From Acidimicrobiia bacterium (lineage in GTDB: Bacteria > Actinomycetota > Acidimicrobiia > Acidimicrobiales > Poriferisodalaceae), in contig DUBN01000066.1 in assembly GCA_012960315.1 (NCBI GenBank), positions 1 through 64,000 of the forward strand: a DNA stretch of 64,000 nucleotides, given 5' to 3'. Positions within the stretch are counted from its first letter, which is position 1; every line of letters starts with the position of its first letter. A program made the position numbers and the translations under genes. The notes below the pieces were generated by a model. The model searched no databases, had not been told where the DNA came from, and saw nothing but the letters and a program-made list of their open reading frames with translations. Of the stretch, positions 44,026 through 53,949 are shown piece by piece.

Positions 44026-45273
44026 GTGAAGAGATTCCTTGTGCAGGGAAGTGGACCTTTGAATGGGGTCGTTCCCATCGGCGGAGCGAAGAATAGTGCG
44101 CTGAAATTGATGGCAGCTTCGTTGTTGGCTGAGGGATCAACTTCCCTCCTCAATGTCCCCGATATCGCTGACGTCGCCATCATGGGTGAGTTGTTGGAAG
44201 CGATGGGTGTTCAGATTGAGCGAGTTGGCAATCGCATCGATATTGATGTGCCGGCGGAACTAGACCCCGTGGCGCCATACAGCTTGGTCGAGCGGATGCG
44301 GGCCTCAATTGTGGTTCTTGGACCTCTGTTAGCGCGACTTGGGCGTGCCAGGGTGGCCATGCCAGGCGGCGACGACTTCGGTTCACGACCAATTGATATG
44401 CATCTTCAGGGCCTAGAGCAGTTAGGTGCGACTTTCTCTCATGAACATGGCGATATCACTGGCAAAGCCGATCGACTCGTCGGTGCTGAAGTGCTACTTG
44501 AATTCCCCTCGGTTGGCGCGACTGAAAACTTAATGATGGCGGCGGTTCTAGCCAGAGGAACAACAATTATTGAAAATGCGGCACGTGAGCCTGAGATCAC
44601 GGATTTAGCAAACTTTCTTTCCCAAATGGGCGCCACGATCGATGGGTTGGGTACGTCTCGTCTCACAGTCGAAGGTGTTGAAGTTTTGCGGCCGACGACA
44701 TACACGGTGATCCCAGATCGCGTAGAGGCCGCCACTTTTTTGTCAGCAGTGGCGGTATGTGGGGGTGAGCTATTACTCAAAGGCGCTCGTTCGGACCACA
44801 TGGAAATGTTGATTCGCAAACTCCAAGAGATGGGAATGAGTTTGGCGGCTGAGCCATCGGGACTGCGGGTTGAAGTTAGGAACCGGCTTAGAGCGGTTGA
44901 TATTTCGACTCTCCCTTACCCGGGTTTGGCTACCGACTACAAGCCGTTTTTAGTGACGGCTCTTTGTGTAGCTGAAGGTGCTGGAATGGTGACTGAAAAC
45001 ATTTTCGCCGGCCGATTTCGGTATATAGATGAGTTAGTGCGGATGGGCGCCGAGATTCGGGCTGAGGGTCGACATGCTGTGGTACGCGGCGTTGAGCGGC
45101 TTTCTGGAGCACCTGTGCGAGCTCATGACATCAGGGCCGGAGCTGCCTTAGTGGTCGCCGGGCTGGCGGCGGAAGGAGAAACCATCATTTCGGATGCGCA
45201 TCACGTCGATCGGGGATATGAAGATTTGGCCGGTAAACTCTCGTCGGTCGGTGCGCTAGTCACGAGGACCTGA
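44026..45273 (+). CDS. murA: UDP-N-acetylglucosamine 1-carboxyvinyltransferase (MurA), Asp at fosfomycin site
   Basis: A 415-residue enolpyruvyl transferase performing the first committed step of peptidoglycan synthesis. GPLNGVVPIGGAKNSALKLMA, ERMRASIVVLGPLLARLG, SVGATENLMMAAVLARG, IPDRVEAATFL and GRFRYIDELVRMGAEI are standard. The loop that in E. coli reads PGGCTIGARP reads PGGDDFGSRP, so Cys115 is replaced by Asp (Asp116 here). In M. tuberculosis and Chlamydia the same change gives an active enzyme resistant to fosfomycin. GTG start with GGAGAG adjacent. MeaB follows 4 bases later. Confidence 0.96.
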   Translation: MKRFLVQGSGPLNGVVPIGGAKNSALKLMAASLLAEGSTSLLNVPDIADVAIMGELLEAMGVQIERVGNRIDIDVPAELDPVAPYSLVERMRASIVVLGPLLARLGRARVAMPGGDDFGSRPIDMHLQGLEQLGATFSHEHGDITGKADRLVGAEVLLEFPSVGATENLMMAAVLARGTTIIENAAREPEITDLANFLSQMGATIDGLGTSRLTVEGVEVLRPTTYTVIPDRVEAATFLSAVAVCGGELLLKGARSDHMEMLIRKLQEMGMSLAAEPSGLRVEVRNRLRAVDISTLPYPGLATDYKPFLVTALCVAEGAGMVTENIFAGRFRYIDELVRMGAEIRAEGRHAVVRGVERLSGAPVRAHDIRAGAALVVAGLAAEGETIISDAHHVDRGYEDLAGKLSSVGALVTRT

Positions 45274-45277
45274 CCTA

Positions 45278-46261
45278 TTGTCCGCGATCCGACCATCCCC
45301 GATGAACCGGCTGAGCACAGACCCCGTCGCCTTATTCGAGGCAGCACGCGATGGGCATCGACTCGCGCTTGCCAGACTGATGTCAATCATTGAGCGCGGA
45401 AGCCAAGAAGCACGAACACTTGGAGCCCACACGTTTGCACGAGCCGGCCGCGCTCACACGGTGGGAATGACGGGGGCTCCAGGTTCAGGGAAATCCACGT
45501 TGACTGCGGCGCTCGCGACCGTTGTTCGGGCCATAGACGAGCGGATGGCGATTTTAGCTGTTGACCCTTCTTCACCTTTTACCGGAGGCGCAATCCTGGG
45601 TGATCGAGTGCGGATGCAAGATCACGTAACTGACGAGGGTATCTATATCCGTTCTATGGCCACTCGAGGTCACTTGGGAGGGTTAAGCCTCGCTACTCCA
45701 CAAGCAGTCCGAGTTCTTGATGCGCTTGGCTGGCCTTGGGTGCTTATCGAAACCGTCGGTGTTGGCCAGATCGAAGTAGACATAGCAGAAGCTGCTGACA
45801 CCACTGTGGTTGTTGTGAATCCTGGCTGGGGTGACGCTGTTCAGGCGAACAAGGCTGGCCTAATGGAAATCGCCGATATTTTTGTGATTAACAAATCCGA
45901 TCGCAGAGGCGCAGACGACACCCGTCGTGACATTCAACAGATGCTGGAGCTCTCCTCGTTGGGTGATTGGGAACCTCCGATCCTCATGACGGTGGGTACC
46001 GAGGGTGATGGTGCTCAAGAGCTATGGACCACAATTGGAGAACATCGCTCCTACCTTGAGCAAAGTGGCGAGCTTTCATCGCGCCGACGTAACCGAATCA
46101 AAGCTGAGTTGTTAAAAATTCTGAACTGGAGCCTTGAAGCCCGAGTGCAAAGAGTTTTGGACAGTCCGAAAAGCGCAGAGCTTCACGAAAAACTGGAGAG
46201 CGGGGAGATTGATCCCTATGCAGCAGCGGAGCGTCTTCTCGAAATCGATGAGAGTGACTGA
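45278..46261 (+). CDS. meaB: MeaB/ArgK-type G-protein chaperone of methylmalonyl-CoA mutase
   Basis: A 327-residue SIMIBI GTPase that loads and protects adenosylcobalamin in methylmalonyl-CoA mutase. P-loop GMTGAPGSGKSTLTAAL, AVDPSSPFTGGAILGDRVRM, SMATRGHLGGLSLAT, ETVGVGQIEVDIAEAADT and the base motif VINKSDRRGAD are all present, and the helical C-terminus completes it. The mutase itself is not in the window. TTG 45278 is favoured because GAGGAC lies 8 bases upstream; ATG 45302 is an alternative. It is 4 bases after murA, so probably co-transcribed. Confidence 0.93.
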   Translation: MSAIRPSPMNRLSTDPVALFEAARDGHRLALARLMSIIERGSQEARTLGAHTFARAGRAHTVGMTGAPGSGKSTLTAALATVVRAIDERMAILAVDPSSPFTGGAILGDRVRMQDHVTDEGIYIRSMATRGHLGGLSLATPQAVRVLDALGWPWVLIETVGVGQIEVDIAEAADTTVVVVNPGWGDAVQANKAGLMEIADIFVINKSDRRGADDTRRDIQQMLELSSLGDWEPPILMTVGTEGDGAQELWTTIGEHRSYLEQSGELSSRRRNRIKAELLKILNWSLEARVQRVLDSPKSAELHEKLESGEIDPYAAAERLLEIDESD

Positions 46262-46264
46262 GCG

Positions 46265-47392
46265 CTAGTCAAGTTCATCGCGAGCCAGCGCAAACACTGC
46301 TTCTCTCTCGTGCGATGACAGATCGGCATCCAAGAGTCGAAGTTCAGCGGCCTCACGCACACGAGGTAACACTTCGCTTGCTCCGAACTCCTTCAAGAAA
46401 ATGTTAGAAAATCGTTTTCTTAACGTTCCGATCAATAATCGGGCAAACCGCCCATCGCGCGACGTGCCAGTCCGAAGAATCACGTAAGTGACAGCAGCAT
46501 CGAACGCTGAAGAGCCGCGGGCCGATCGGCTCCAGTTCAAGACCACTGGACCGCGTGAACTCATTTTGATGTTCCCGGGGTGAAGGTCAAGATGCACCAC
46601 GGACTCCCCTTCGCTTACTCGTTCCCAGTGGGAAGGAGCAGCAACCGTTCCCAGCGCGCGATGCAGCCTCGCCAAGTTCTTTGCGTGTCTGCTCAGAGTC
46701 CAAGGCCTCGACGTGAGATCCTCAAGCATTGTGGGTCCATCTAGGCGTTCCATAACGATCGATGAAGGGTCCAGTTGTTGCACGAACACAGGAGCTGGAA
46801 AGCCAGTGGAGTTGACAGCGACGAGCGCTTCTGCCTCTCGCGACAGATTCAAGCCTTGAGTGCTGGTTCGAACTACGTGCTCGGGTCCGTAATGGCGAAG
46901 TTCCCATTCCGAACCAATATTTATTAAACCACCGGGCTCCAGACCGAGCCCAGCTTCTTGACGTTCAATAATGCGCCTTCGGAGTCCCCGCAGATTTCGT
47001 TTCCAAATACCGGTCAAAATGGGCTTCGCTACCCGCTCCCCTAATTTGCCGCCAAAGTGCCATGGCAATTGGATTGCTTCATCCCAGCAAAATTGAGTCC
47101 CCCCCGTGTTGGGGACAAGAGTAAATCGACCGAAACCGGTAACGATTCCTGAGTGTTGGACGCCCATCACATGACCGGGCTCCCACTCAAGAATTTTCAT
47201 ACGATCGCGGAGTCGAAATGGGCCTACAGGGGTAAGGCAGTCAAATGTGAGTCCAGGGCCTTCCAAAATTTTTGATGTGATTTCTACGCGTACTGCGTCA
47301 ATCATCCATTCGCTGTGTTTGGTGACATCGGCTAGATAGGTCCAGACCTCATTTGGAGTTGCCGGAAGATTAATTACGGCTCGAATTTCCAT
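46265..47392 (-). CDS. SRPBCC domain fused to a degenerate phosphotransferase-like domain
   Basis: A 375-residue two-part protein. Residues 1-145 are an SRPBCC/polyketide-cyclase-like lipid-binding fold (MEIRAVINLPATPNEVWTYL, DVTKHSEWM, GFGRFTLVPNTGGTQFCW). Residues 160-375 resemble aminoglycoside/choline kinases: LDPSSIVMERLDGPTML hinge, HAKNLARLHRAL, catalytic loop VVHLDLHPGN (267-274). The metal-binding Asp that normally follows in V-I-D-W is Asn286 (VVLNWSRS), so kinase activity is doubtful. No close family name comes to mind for this architecture. It is convergent with meaB, 3 bases apart, and on the same strand as the methyltransferase upstream. Confidence 0.8.
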   Translation of the reverse strand: MEIRAVINLPATPNEVWTYLADVTKHSEWMIDAVRVEITSKILEGPGLTFDCLTPVGPFRLRDRMKILEWEPGHVMGVQHSGIVTGFGRFTLVPNTGGTQFCWDEAIQLPWHFGGKLGERVAKPILTGIWKRNLRGLRRRIIERQEAGLGLEPGGLINIGSEWELRHYGPEHVVRTSTQGLNLSREAEALVAVNSTGFPAPVFVQQLDPSSIVMERLDGPTMLEDLTSRPWTLSRHAKNLARLHRALGTVAAPSHWERVSEGESVVHLDLHPGNIKMSSRGPVVLNWSRSARGSSAFDAAVTYVILRTGTSRDGRFARLLIGTLRKRFSNIFLKEFGASEVLPRVREAAELRLLDADLSSHEREAVFALARDELD

Positions 47393-47418
47393 TTATGCCT
47401 GTCCCCTTATCGGTAAAG

Positions 47419-48171
47419 TCACGCACGAATCGGAGCGTAGACCGATACATGGCGGTCACTGTTCTTCGTGAACGGGGTTCGGTGCCAATCTTCCCAACGT
47501 TCCAGCAATCTGAGACCATTACGTCCTGCGAAATTGTCAAGCTCACTTGGTGTCCGAACACGGATACGCCAAGGACGAAGTGTGATTCCCCCCTCACTAA
47601 TTTCCACACTCTGGCCACGAATCAGTCTTGATGTCTGTTCTCGAATAGTTATGTTCATCACGGTTGCATCGGCGATGTGTCGGCACTCGATTCCTCTGGT
47701 CGGAAGATCAGGCGAGTTAGATGGCGCAAAAGCTTCAAGTATGAATCGCCCGTTGGGCTTAAGTCGCTGTCCAACCAGTTCGAGGCAGCTTTCCTGAGCA
47801 TTCGACGCCACTAGATTAAAAAAGGTGTTGTAAGCACAGAAAATCACTTGGAACGGGCCCGTTGGCAGCCAGTGAGCCATATCCGCAAGGTGAGTTTCGA
47901 TCAAATGGGAGCGGTCTCTTCTGGCTAGACGATCCAACATGGCAGAGGAAGAGTCAACACCGGATACTGGAGCGCCTGTCGACGCAATCGGTAGAGCAAG
48001 GCGTCCCGTTCCGACGCCTAGCTCCAGGATCTTTTTTCCTTGGGCAAGACTCATGATGAACTCGACTGTGCCGTCGACGTCGGTCACATCTTGATACCAG
48101 TCATCATAGATATCAGCGAACCCATCCCCATAAGTTGAACTTTGATAGTTCGGCGTATTGGATAGCGCCAC
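47419..48171 (-). CDS. Class I SAM-dependent methyltransferase
   Basis: A 250-residue methyltransferase. YGDGFADIYDDWYQDV precedes the SAM-binding motif KKILELGVGTGRLALPIAS, then VSGVDSSSAMLDRL (motif II) and FQVIFCAYNTFFNLV (motif IV), RLKPNGRFILEAF. The C-terminal half is beta-rich, as in small-molecule methyltransferases. Substrate unknown. It lies 26 bases ahead of the SRPBCC-kinase-like gene on the same strand, so the two may form an operon, and is divergent from the cysteine desulfurase gene with 35 bases between starts. Confidence 0.87.
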   Translation of the reverse strand: MALSNTPNYQSSTYGDGFADIYDDWYQDVTDVDGTVEFIMSLAQGKKILELGVGTGRLALPIASTGAPVSGVDSSSAMLDRLARRDRSHLIETHLADMAHWLPTGPFQVIFCAYNTFFNLVASNAQESCLELVGQRLKPNGRFILEAFAPSNSPDLPTRGIECRHIADATVMNITIREQTSRLIRGQSVEISEGGITLRPWRIRVRTPSELDNFAGRNGLRLLERWEDWHRTPFTKNSDRHVSVYAPIRA

Positions 48172-48206
48172 GCTGCCACCTCTATTTGGGGCCTAGCCTA
48201 AGTGGG

Positions 48207-49349
48207 ATGGAGAGCACGAACTTAGACCGGCTGGCATATCTGGACTGCGCTGCTTCTACCCCTGTGAGGCCGGTTGTTCTTGACTCCATGATGCCTTACC
48301 TAACCACCCAATTTGGTAATCCATCAGGTGCTCATCGTTTGGCTCGCTCTTCGAGACGAGCGATTGACGATGCCAGAGAGGTGTGCGCCGAGTTGCTTGG
48401 TTTCGACCCTCACGGAATTGTGTTTACCAGCGGCGGAACGGAATCTGACAACCTCGCAATTCATGGTGCCTGTGGTTCTTCGGGCATAGCTGCGTGCCCC
48501 GCGACCGAGCATCACGCAGTTCTATATCCAGTGGAGTCGCATAGAGGACGGATTGTAAAAGTCACTCCCGAGGGTGATGTGGACCTTGAACATCTTGAAG
48601 CGATCCTTGACGACGAAGTGTCGGTTCTGTCGGTGATGCTGGTCAACAATGAGTCCGGGCGGATGATTGATCTCGAACCCATAGCGGAGGTTCGTGACCG
48701 GCAAGCGCCGAGAGCGCTTCTCCACACGGATGCTGTTCAAGCGGTCAATTGGATGGACATAGCTAAAGCCGCGGCGAGAGCAGACCTCATGTCGCTCAGC
48801 GGACACAAGTTTGGTGCCCCTAAGGGAGTCGGTGTGCTCGCGACTCGTCCCCACGTTGAGTTGAACGCGCAGCTACTAGGTGGAGGACAGGAAGCGGAAC
48901 GTCGAAGCGGAACCCACAACACCGCAGGAATCGTGGCTCTAGGATGCGCTTTGCAGGCCCTCGACGAATCTCGAATCGATGAAATTCACCGACTCGGGTT
49001 GCTATGTAACCGTCTTGCCGAAGGCTTAGTTGCAGCGATACCTGGCTGTCATGCGACCATCCCAAAGTCGAGAAGAGCTGCCGGTCTCCTTCAACTTCTT
49101 ATTGAGGACATTGAGAGCGAAGCCTTGCTCGTCCTGCTGGAGCGCTTTGATTTGATGGCCTCTGCGGCGGCGTCCTGCGCATCCGGTGCTATGGACCCAT
49201 CACACGTACTTACCGCCATGGGCGTTCACCGAACGGCTGCTGCCGGCTCATTACGGTTGTCGCTTGGTTGGTGCAGCGAAGAGTGGGAAATTGATCATGC
49301 GCTCGAAGTCGTGCCGCGGTGTGTTGAACAAATGCGAGGTTCGACATGA
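48207..49349 (+). CDS. iscS: Cysteine desulfurase (IscS/NifS class)
   Basis: A 380-residue PLP enzyme taking sulfur from cysteine. AYLDCAASTPVRPVVLDSM, FGNPSGAHRLAR, VFTSGGTESDNLAIHG, ATEHHAVL, the Schiff-base lysine in SLSGHKFGAPKGVG, GGGQEAERRSGTHNTAGI and the active-site cysteine in SAAASCASGAMDPSHVL are all present. ATG at 48207. The stop overlaps the mnmA ATG in an ATGA, so its product most likely supplies sulfur to MnmA for tRNA thiolation rather than serving Fe-S assembly alone. Confidence 0.94.
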   Translation: MESTNLDRLAYLDCAASTPVRPVVLDSMMPYLTTQFGNPSGAHRLARSSRRAIDDAREVCAELLGFDPHGIVFTSGGTESDNLAIHGACGSSGIAACPATEHHAVLYPVESHRGRIVKVTPEGDVDLEHLEAILDDEVSVLSVMLVNNESGRMIDLEPIAEVRDRQAPRALLHTDAVQAVNWMDIAKAAARADLMSLSGHKFGAPKGVGVLATRPHVELNAQLLGGGQEAERRSGTHNTAGIVALGCALQALDESRIDEIHRLGLLCNRLAEGLVAAIPGCHATIPKSRRAAGLLQLLIEDIESEALLVLLERFDLMASAAASCASGAMDPSHVLTAMGVHRTAAAGSLRLSLGWCSEEWEIDHALEVVPRCVEQMRGST

Positions 49350-50374
49350 GTCGAGTCTTAGTGGCAATGTCAGGAGGCGTGGATAGCGCCGTAACCGCTG
49401 CACTCCTCAAGCAAGAAGGACACGAGGTAACCGGTGTGACGCTCAAGCTTTGGGGCGGTCCTCAAGACCAAGGCTGCTGCTCGGTTTCCGATGTGGATGA
49501 TGCTCGCCGTGTCGCTCAACAATTAGATGTTGCCCATTTTGTTTTTAATTATGGCGATGAATTCGACGAACACGTGGTCCGACCATATGTCGTCGCTCAC
49601 GCGTCGGGGCTCACACCTAACCCATGTATCGAATGCAATCGACACATCAAATTTGATGCCCTTCTGGATCGAGCACGAAGGTTGGGTTTCGATGCCTTAG
49701 CTACCGGTCATCACGCAAGAATTGTCCAAACCGATGGCGGATTAAGAATTGCTCGAGGAGTCGACGAAACAAAGGACCAGTCCTACGTCCTTTACATGAT
49801 CTCCCAAGACGACTTGGAGATGCTCAAATTTCCGGTCGGTGAAATGACCAAGCCACAAGTTCGAGAGCTAGCTGGAAACCTGGGCCTGCGTTCTGCCACC
49901 AAGCCAGACAGCCAAGATGTTTGTTTCATCACCGCGTCAGAAGGACGCGCCCGCTTCCTATCTGACCGTCTCGACTTGCACCCGGCTGAGATTGTCGACA
50001 CAGAAGGAAAAACTCTTGGCTCAGTCGACGCGGTCGAATTAGTCACCATCGGTCAAAGAAAAGGGCTTGATTTGGGAGGCAATGCGGAGCGCACATACGC
50101 GGTCAACGTCGATGTTCCTTCTCGACGTGTAGTGGTAGGCGGCGCCCAGGACCTCCTCTCACAAACGGTGCGCCTTACTAATCACACGTGGGTAGGCCAA
50201 ACCCATGTTGGGCTAATCGATGCTCAAATCAGTGCTCACGGCGAGCCGGCTGCAGCGCAACTCAACTCCGATGGCTCGCTGCGTTGGGTTGAAACCCGCA
50301 AAAAAGTTTCCCCCGGCCAAGCCGTGGTCTTCTATTCGAACGACGCTGTTGTTGGTGGCGCGACTGCCAGCTGA
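49346..50374 (+). CDS. mnmA: tRNA-specific 2-thiouridylase MnmA
   Basis: A 342-residue PP-loop enzyme adding sulfur at U34 of tRNA for Glu, Gln and Lys. The PP-loop is VLVAMSGGVDSAVTAALL; LTPNPCIECNRHIKFDALL and KPDSQDVCFI carry the two catalytic cysteines, and ATGHHARI, KDQSYVLYMI and TIGQRKGLDLGG follow. Starts at an ATGA overlap with iscS. Ends with the usual beta-barrel, PGQAVVFYSNDAVVGG. Together with the upstream desulfurase it makes a compact thiolation unit. Confidence 0.96.
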   Translation: MSRVLVAMSGGVDSAVTAALLKQEGHEVTGVTLKLWGGPQDQGCCSVSDVDDARRVAQQLDVAHFVFNYGDEFDEHVVRPYVVAHASGLTPNPCIECNRHIKFDALLDRARRLGFDALATGHHARIVQTDGGLRIARGVDETKDQSYVLYMISQDDLEMLKFPVGEMTKPQVRELAGNLGLRSATKPDSQDVCFITASEGRARFLSDRLDLHPAEIVDTEGKTLGSVDAVELVTIGQRKGLDLGGNAERTYAVNVDVPSRRVVVGGAQDLLSQTVRLTNHTWVGQTHVGLIDAQISAHGEPAAAQLNSDGSLRWVETRKKVSPGQAVVFYSNDAVVGGATAS

Positions 50375-50377
50375 AAC

Positions 50378-51259
50378 TCAACGCACCAGCCTTCTCAACC
50401 GAGCCTCTTGCAGTACCGCTCCGGGTCGCGTAGGCGAGAACAGGATGCTTTTCACTACTCTCACCTCGCTAGTGCCGCGAGTGCGCGGCACGACTTCCAC
50501 TTCTCCGTGCAACGCGACTTGGAGCACAGGACCTGGTGCTAACTGACTGACGTCAATCAAGTCAGGGGTGTCGATGTTGAGGTCAGCGGTAGCAGGCCCG
50601 AGCGAAGATAAATCCTGACTTCGAAGCAAGAAGGGTTCCCTCGCCGCTAGGTAGTCGTGAATGACGAAGCCATTAGGGACGAACACGACCCAGCGGCGCG
50701 CCAGTTGGTGCAGCGACCGGAAGCCAAGTGCGGCTACTGGCCACCCCACTCCCGTCAAAACGGTTCCTATCAGCCACTTGTCGGACGCTAGCAACAAGGG
50801 ACCTGAGGTGGCTCCGAACACAACAAGAGCCCAAACAAGAGGAAGCGGACCAACCAGAATTGCTCCGGGTGCACGAAGTAAGAAACGTCGCTCATTGCCG
50901 TAGCTCAAACCATCAACCATGACATTTCCAGTTTCGGGCAGTAACGCCAGTACACAAGCCGCCGCAGTATGTCCGATCGCCAACGTAAGAGAGGCGATCG
51001 AAATATTTCCACCCGAGGTGGCAAACAACAACGCGGGCATCACCGATGGAACGACGATTCGCATAACCGTTAATCCCCAAGGTCGGCGAATCATGGAAGC
51101 CCCGAGCACTACAACCCATAGGGTCCACACTCCGATCGACACGCAGACCTTAAATAGGTCGGGCTGATTACTCAACGCAGTGTCGATAACAGCACCCACC
51201 GTGAACGGCAATAACGCCCATAGACAGACAAAGATTCTGAGCGGTGTTCGAACGTCCAC
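50378..51259 (-). CDS. Membrane protein of unknown function between mnmA and ligA
   Basis: A 293-residue protein with about six hydrophobic segments in the first 190 residues (IFVCLWALLPFTVGAVID, VCVSIGVWTLWVVVLGASMI, VVPSVMPALLFATSG, ASLTLAIGHTAAACVLALL, LVGPLPLVWALVVFGA, WLIGTVLTGVGWPVAALG) and a soluble C-terminal ~100 residues with a beta-rich pattern (RRWVVFVPNGFVIHDYL, GPVLQVALHGEVEVVPR). Something similar is often seen in this neighbourhood in related actinobacteria, but I know no function. It is convergent with mnmA, 3 bases apart, and divergent from ligA. Confidence 0.72.
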   Translation of the reverse strand: MDVRTPLRIFVCLWALLPFTVGAVIDTALSNQPDLFKVCVSIGVWTLWVVVLGASMIRRPWGLTVMRIVVPSVMPALLFATSGGNISIASLTLAIGHTAAACVLALLPETGNVMVDGLSYGNERRFLLRAPGAILVGPLPLVWALVVFGATSGPLLLASDKWLIGTVLTGVGWPVAALGFRSLHQLARRWVVFVPNGFVIHDYLAAREPFLLRSQDLSSLGPATADLNIDTPDLIDVSQLAPGPVLQVALHGEVEVVPRTRGTSEVRVVKSILFSPTRPGAVLQEARLRRLVR

Positions 51260-51319
51260 ACCTCAATCGTGGCTTATTTGGAGTCACTGGTCCTAACTAT
51301 TGATGTATCAGAACCGTAA

Positions 51320-53395
<2,076 letters not shown>

Positions 53396-53405
53396 GCTCC
53401 GCGTT

Positions 53406-53870
53406 TTAAAACGATGCCCAACACCACCGGTAGTCGATGTTGTCAACCTCAATGTCCATCAGTGGCACCGCAACTACATGAGCACATACCTGACCGGTGC
53501 GCATCTCAACGATGGCTAAGCCCTCACCGGGCGAGAAGAAAAATTCCCCAAGCTGGCGAGTACCCGCTCCTAATTGATTATCGGGAATTGGCACCCCGTC
53601 GATCGTTAGCGTGGGGTGCCACCCTGGGCTTAGCGAAACACCTACTAGACCTTGGCGGGGAGCCTGATCTCCTTCTTGTGGGATCACTGCCAGGAGACCG
53701 GTAGGAAAAGTTGAGACCTGTGAAGCCCCTCGAGTTGTTGACGCGACCCAAATGATGATGCCTAGCAGTAAAACGACAACGGCTGTCACAGCTGATGCGA
53801 GGCCTCTTCGTAGTGTCCAGTTGACTGTGACGGGGTCCGAAAAATAGTCGCCGTTTTGAGAGTCATTCAC
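53406..53870 (-). CDS. Small membrane-anchored protein of unknown function
   Basis: A 154-residue protein with one membrane helix near the N-terminus (LASAVTAVVVLLLGIIIWVAST) and an exported beta-rich remainder (HPTLTIDGVPIPDNQLGAGTRQLGEFFFSPGEG). Two cysteines (QVCAH and RWCWASF) lie in the outer part. No family recognised. It is convergent with ligA and divergent from the PASTA kinase-like gene, whose extracellular part could be its neighbour in the cell, but that is speculation. Confidence 0.65.
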   Translation of the reverse strand: MNDSQNGDYFSDPVTVNWTLRRGLASAVTAVVVLLLGIIIWVASTTRGASQVSTFPTGLLAVIPQEGDQAPRQGLVGVSLSPGWHPTLTIDGVPIPDNQLGAGTRQLGEFFFSPGEGLAIVEMRTGQVCAHVVAVPLMDIEVDNIDYRWCWASF

Positions 53871-53949
53871 CGGAACATCATGGCCGAATTCCGCGGCTGT
53901 TGGAATTTAGCGCCATGAGCGCTTGCATTTGTGGCAGTACTGTCGAGAT

